17,084 bases of DNA from Phoronis ovalis (lineage: Eukaryota; Phoronida; Phoronidae). The notes beneath the pieces were generated by a model that was not told where the DNA came from, made no database searches, and was given only the letters and a program-made list of their open reading frames with translations. The stretch lies in assembly GCA_028565635.1 (NCBI GenBank), contig JAOXYB010021825.1:1-17084 (forward strand), given 5' to 3'. Positions 16,997 to 17,084 of this stretch are shown here, piece after piece (positions within the stretch are counted from its first letter, which is position 1; every line of letters begins with the position of its first letter). Both the position numbers and the translations under genes were made by a program.

Positions 16997-17084
16997 TTGG
17001 CATAAGCATACAATTAATTTTCCCATCCACCTCAATAGTAACATTTTGCCTTCTAGTAAATAGACTAACTCTTCGCGGAAAATT
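16997..17084 (+). repeat. Dispersed repeat R, copy 3 (cut by window end)
   Basis: Nearly identical to the inverse of positions 57-154, with two mismatches outside the 7-base indel. Same orientation as copy 2 and about 0.7 kb from it. The remainder lies beyond the window. Confidence 0.7.

Overview
The window is animal nuclear DNA. It is AT-rich, carries split genes with GT-AG introns, and holds TATA boxes, AATAAA-type poly(A) signals and non-autonomous DNA transposons. The protein families are secreted pancreatic-type lipases and a somatomedin-B/cysteine-rich receptor of the methuselah/adhesion-like kind. They suggest a lophotrochozoan, perhaps a bivalve, with a chelicerate as the main alternative. 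That placement is an inference from family resemblance, not from a search.

Layout. (i) 1-2294, minus strand: a decayed receptor gene. It keeps a signal peptide, a somatomedin-B motif, a Cys-rich ectodomain with two C-A-x-C-N-N motifs and a first transmembrane segment, but is broken by several stops and frameshifts. (ii) 2295-4827: no intact gene. This stretch holds a foldback repeat (arms near 3147-3198 and 3641-3695) and an old direct repeat (about 2721-2970 against 4656-4900). The second copy overlaps the last exon and 3' flank of lipase A, so the first may be the tail of a lost third lipase. (iii) 4816-10184, minus: lipase A, nine coding exons, 472 residues, with a complete Ser-Asp-His lipase domain and a C-terminal PLAT domain. 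(iv) 10185-10762: a short spacer with a small transposon-like element. (v) 10763-14828, minus: lipase B, eight coding exons, 354 residues. It is a tandem paralogue of A, ends right after the lipase domain and has no PLAT domain. A 432-bp MITE with a perfect 9-bp target duplication sits in its third intron. (vi) 14829-17084: mostly unassigned DNA, with a possible divergent signal-peptide exon and copies of a repeat (R). R also occupies the first 154 bases, so the window begins and ends in inverted copies of the same sequence.

How the genes relate. Lipases A and B share intron positions and phases, equal lengths of exons 3 and 4, TATA-driven promoters 60-80 bp before the ATG, and a dibasic VKR motif just before the mature domain. 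Both have a very short lid between two cysteines and a shortened beta-9 loop, features known from phospholipase A1-type members of the family. They look like secreted lipid hydrolases produced by tandem duplication, after which B lost, or A kept, the PLAT domain. Exon boundaries were worked out by hand from splice signals, reading phase and family resemblance; there is no transcript evidence.
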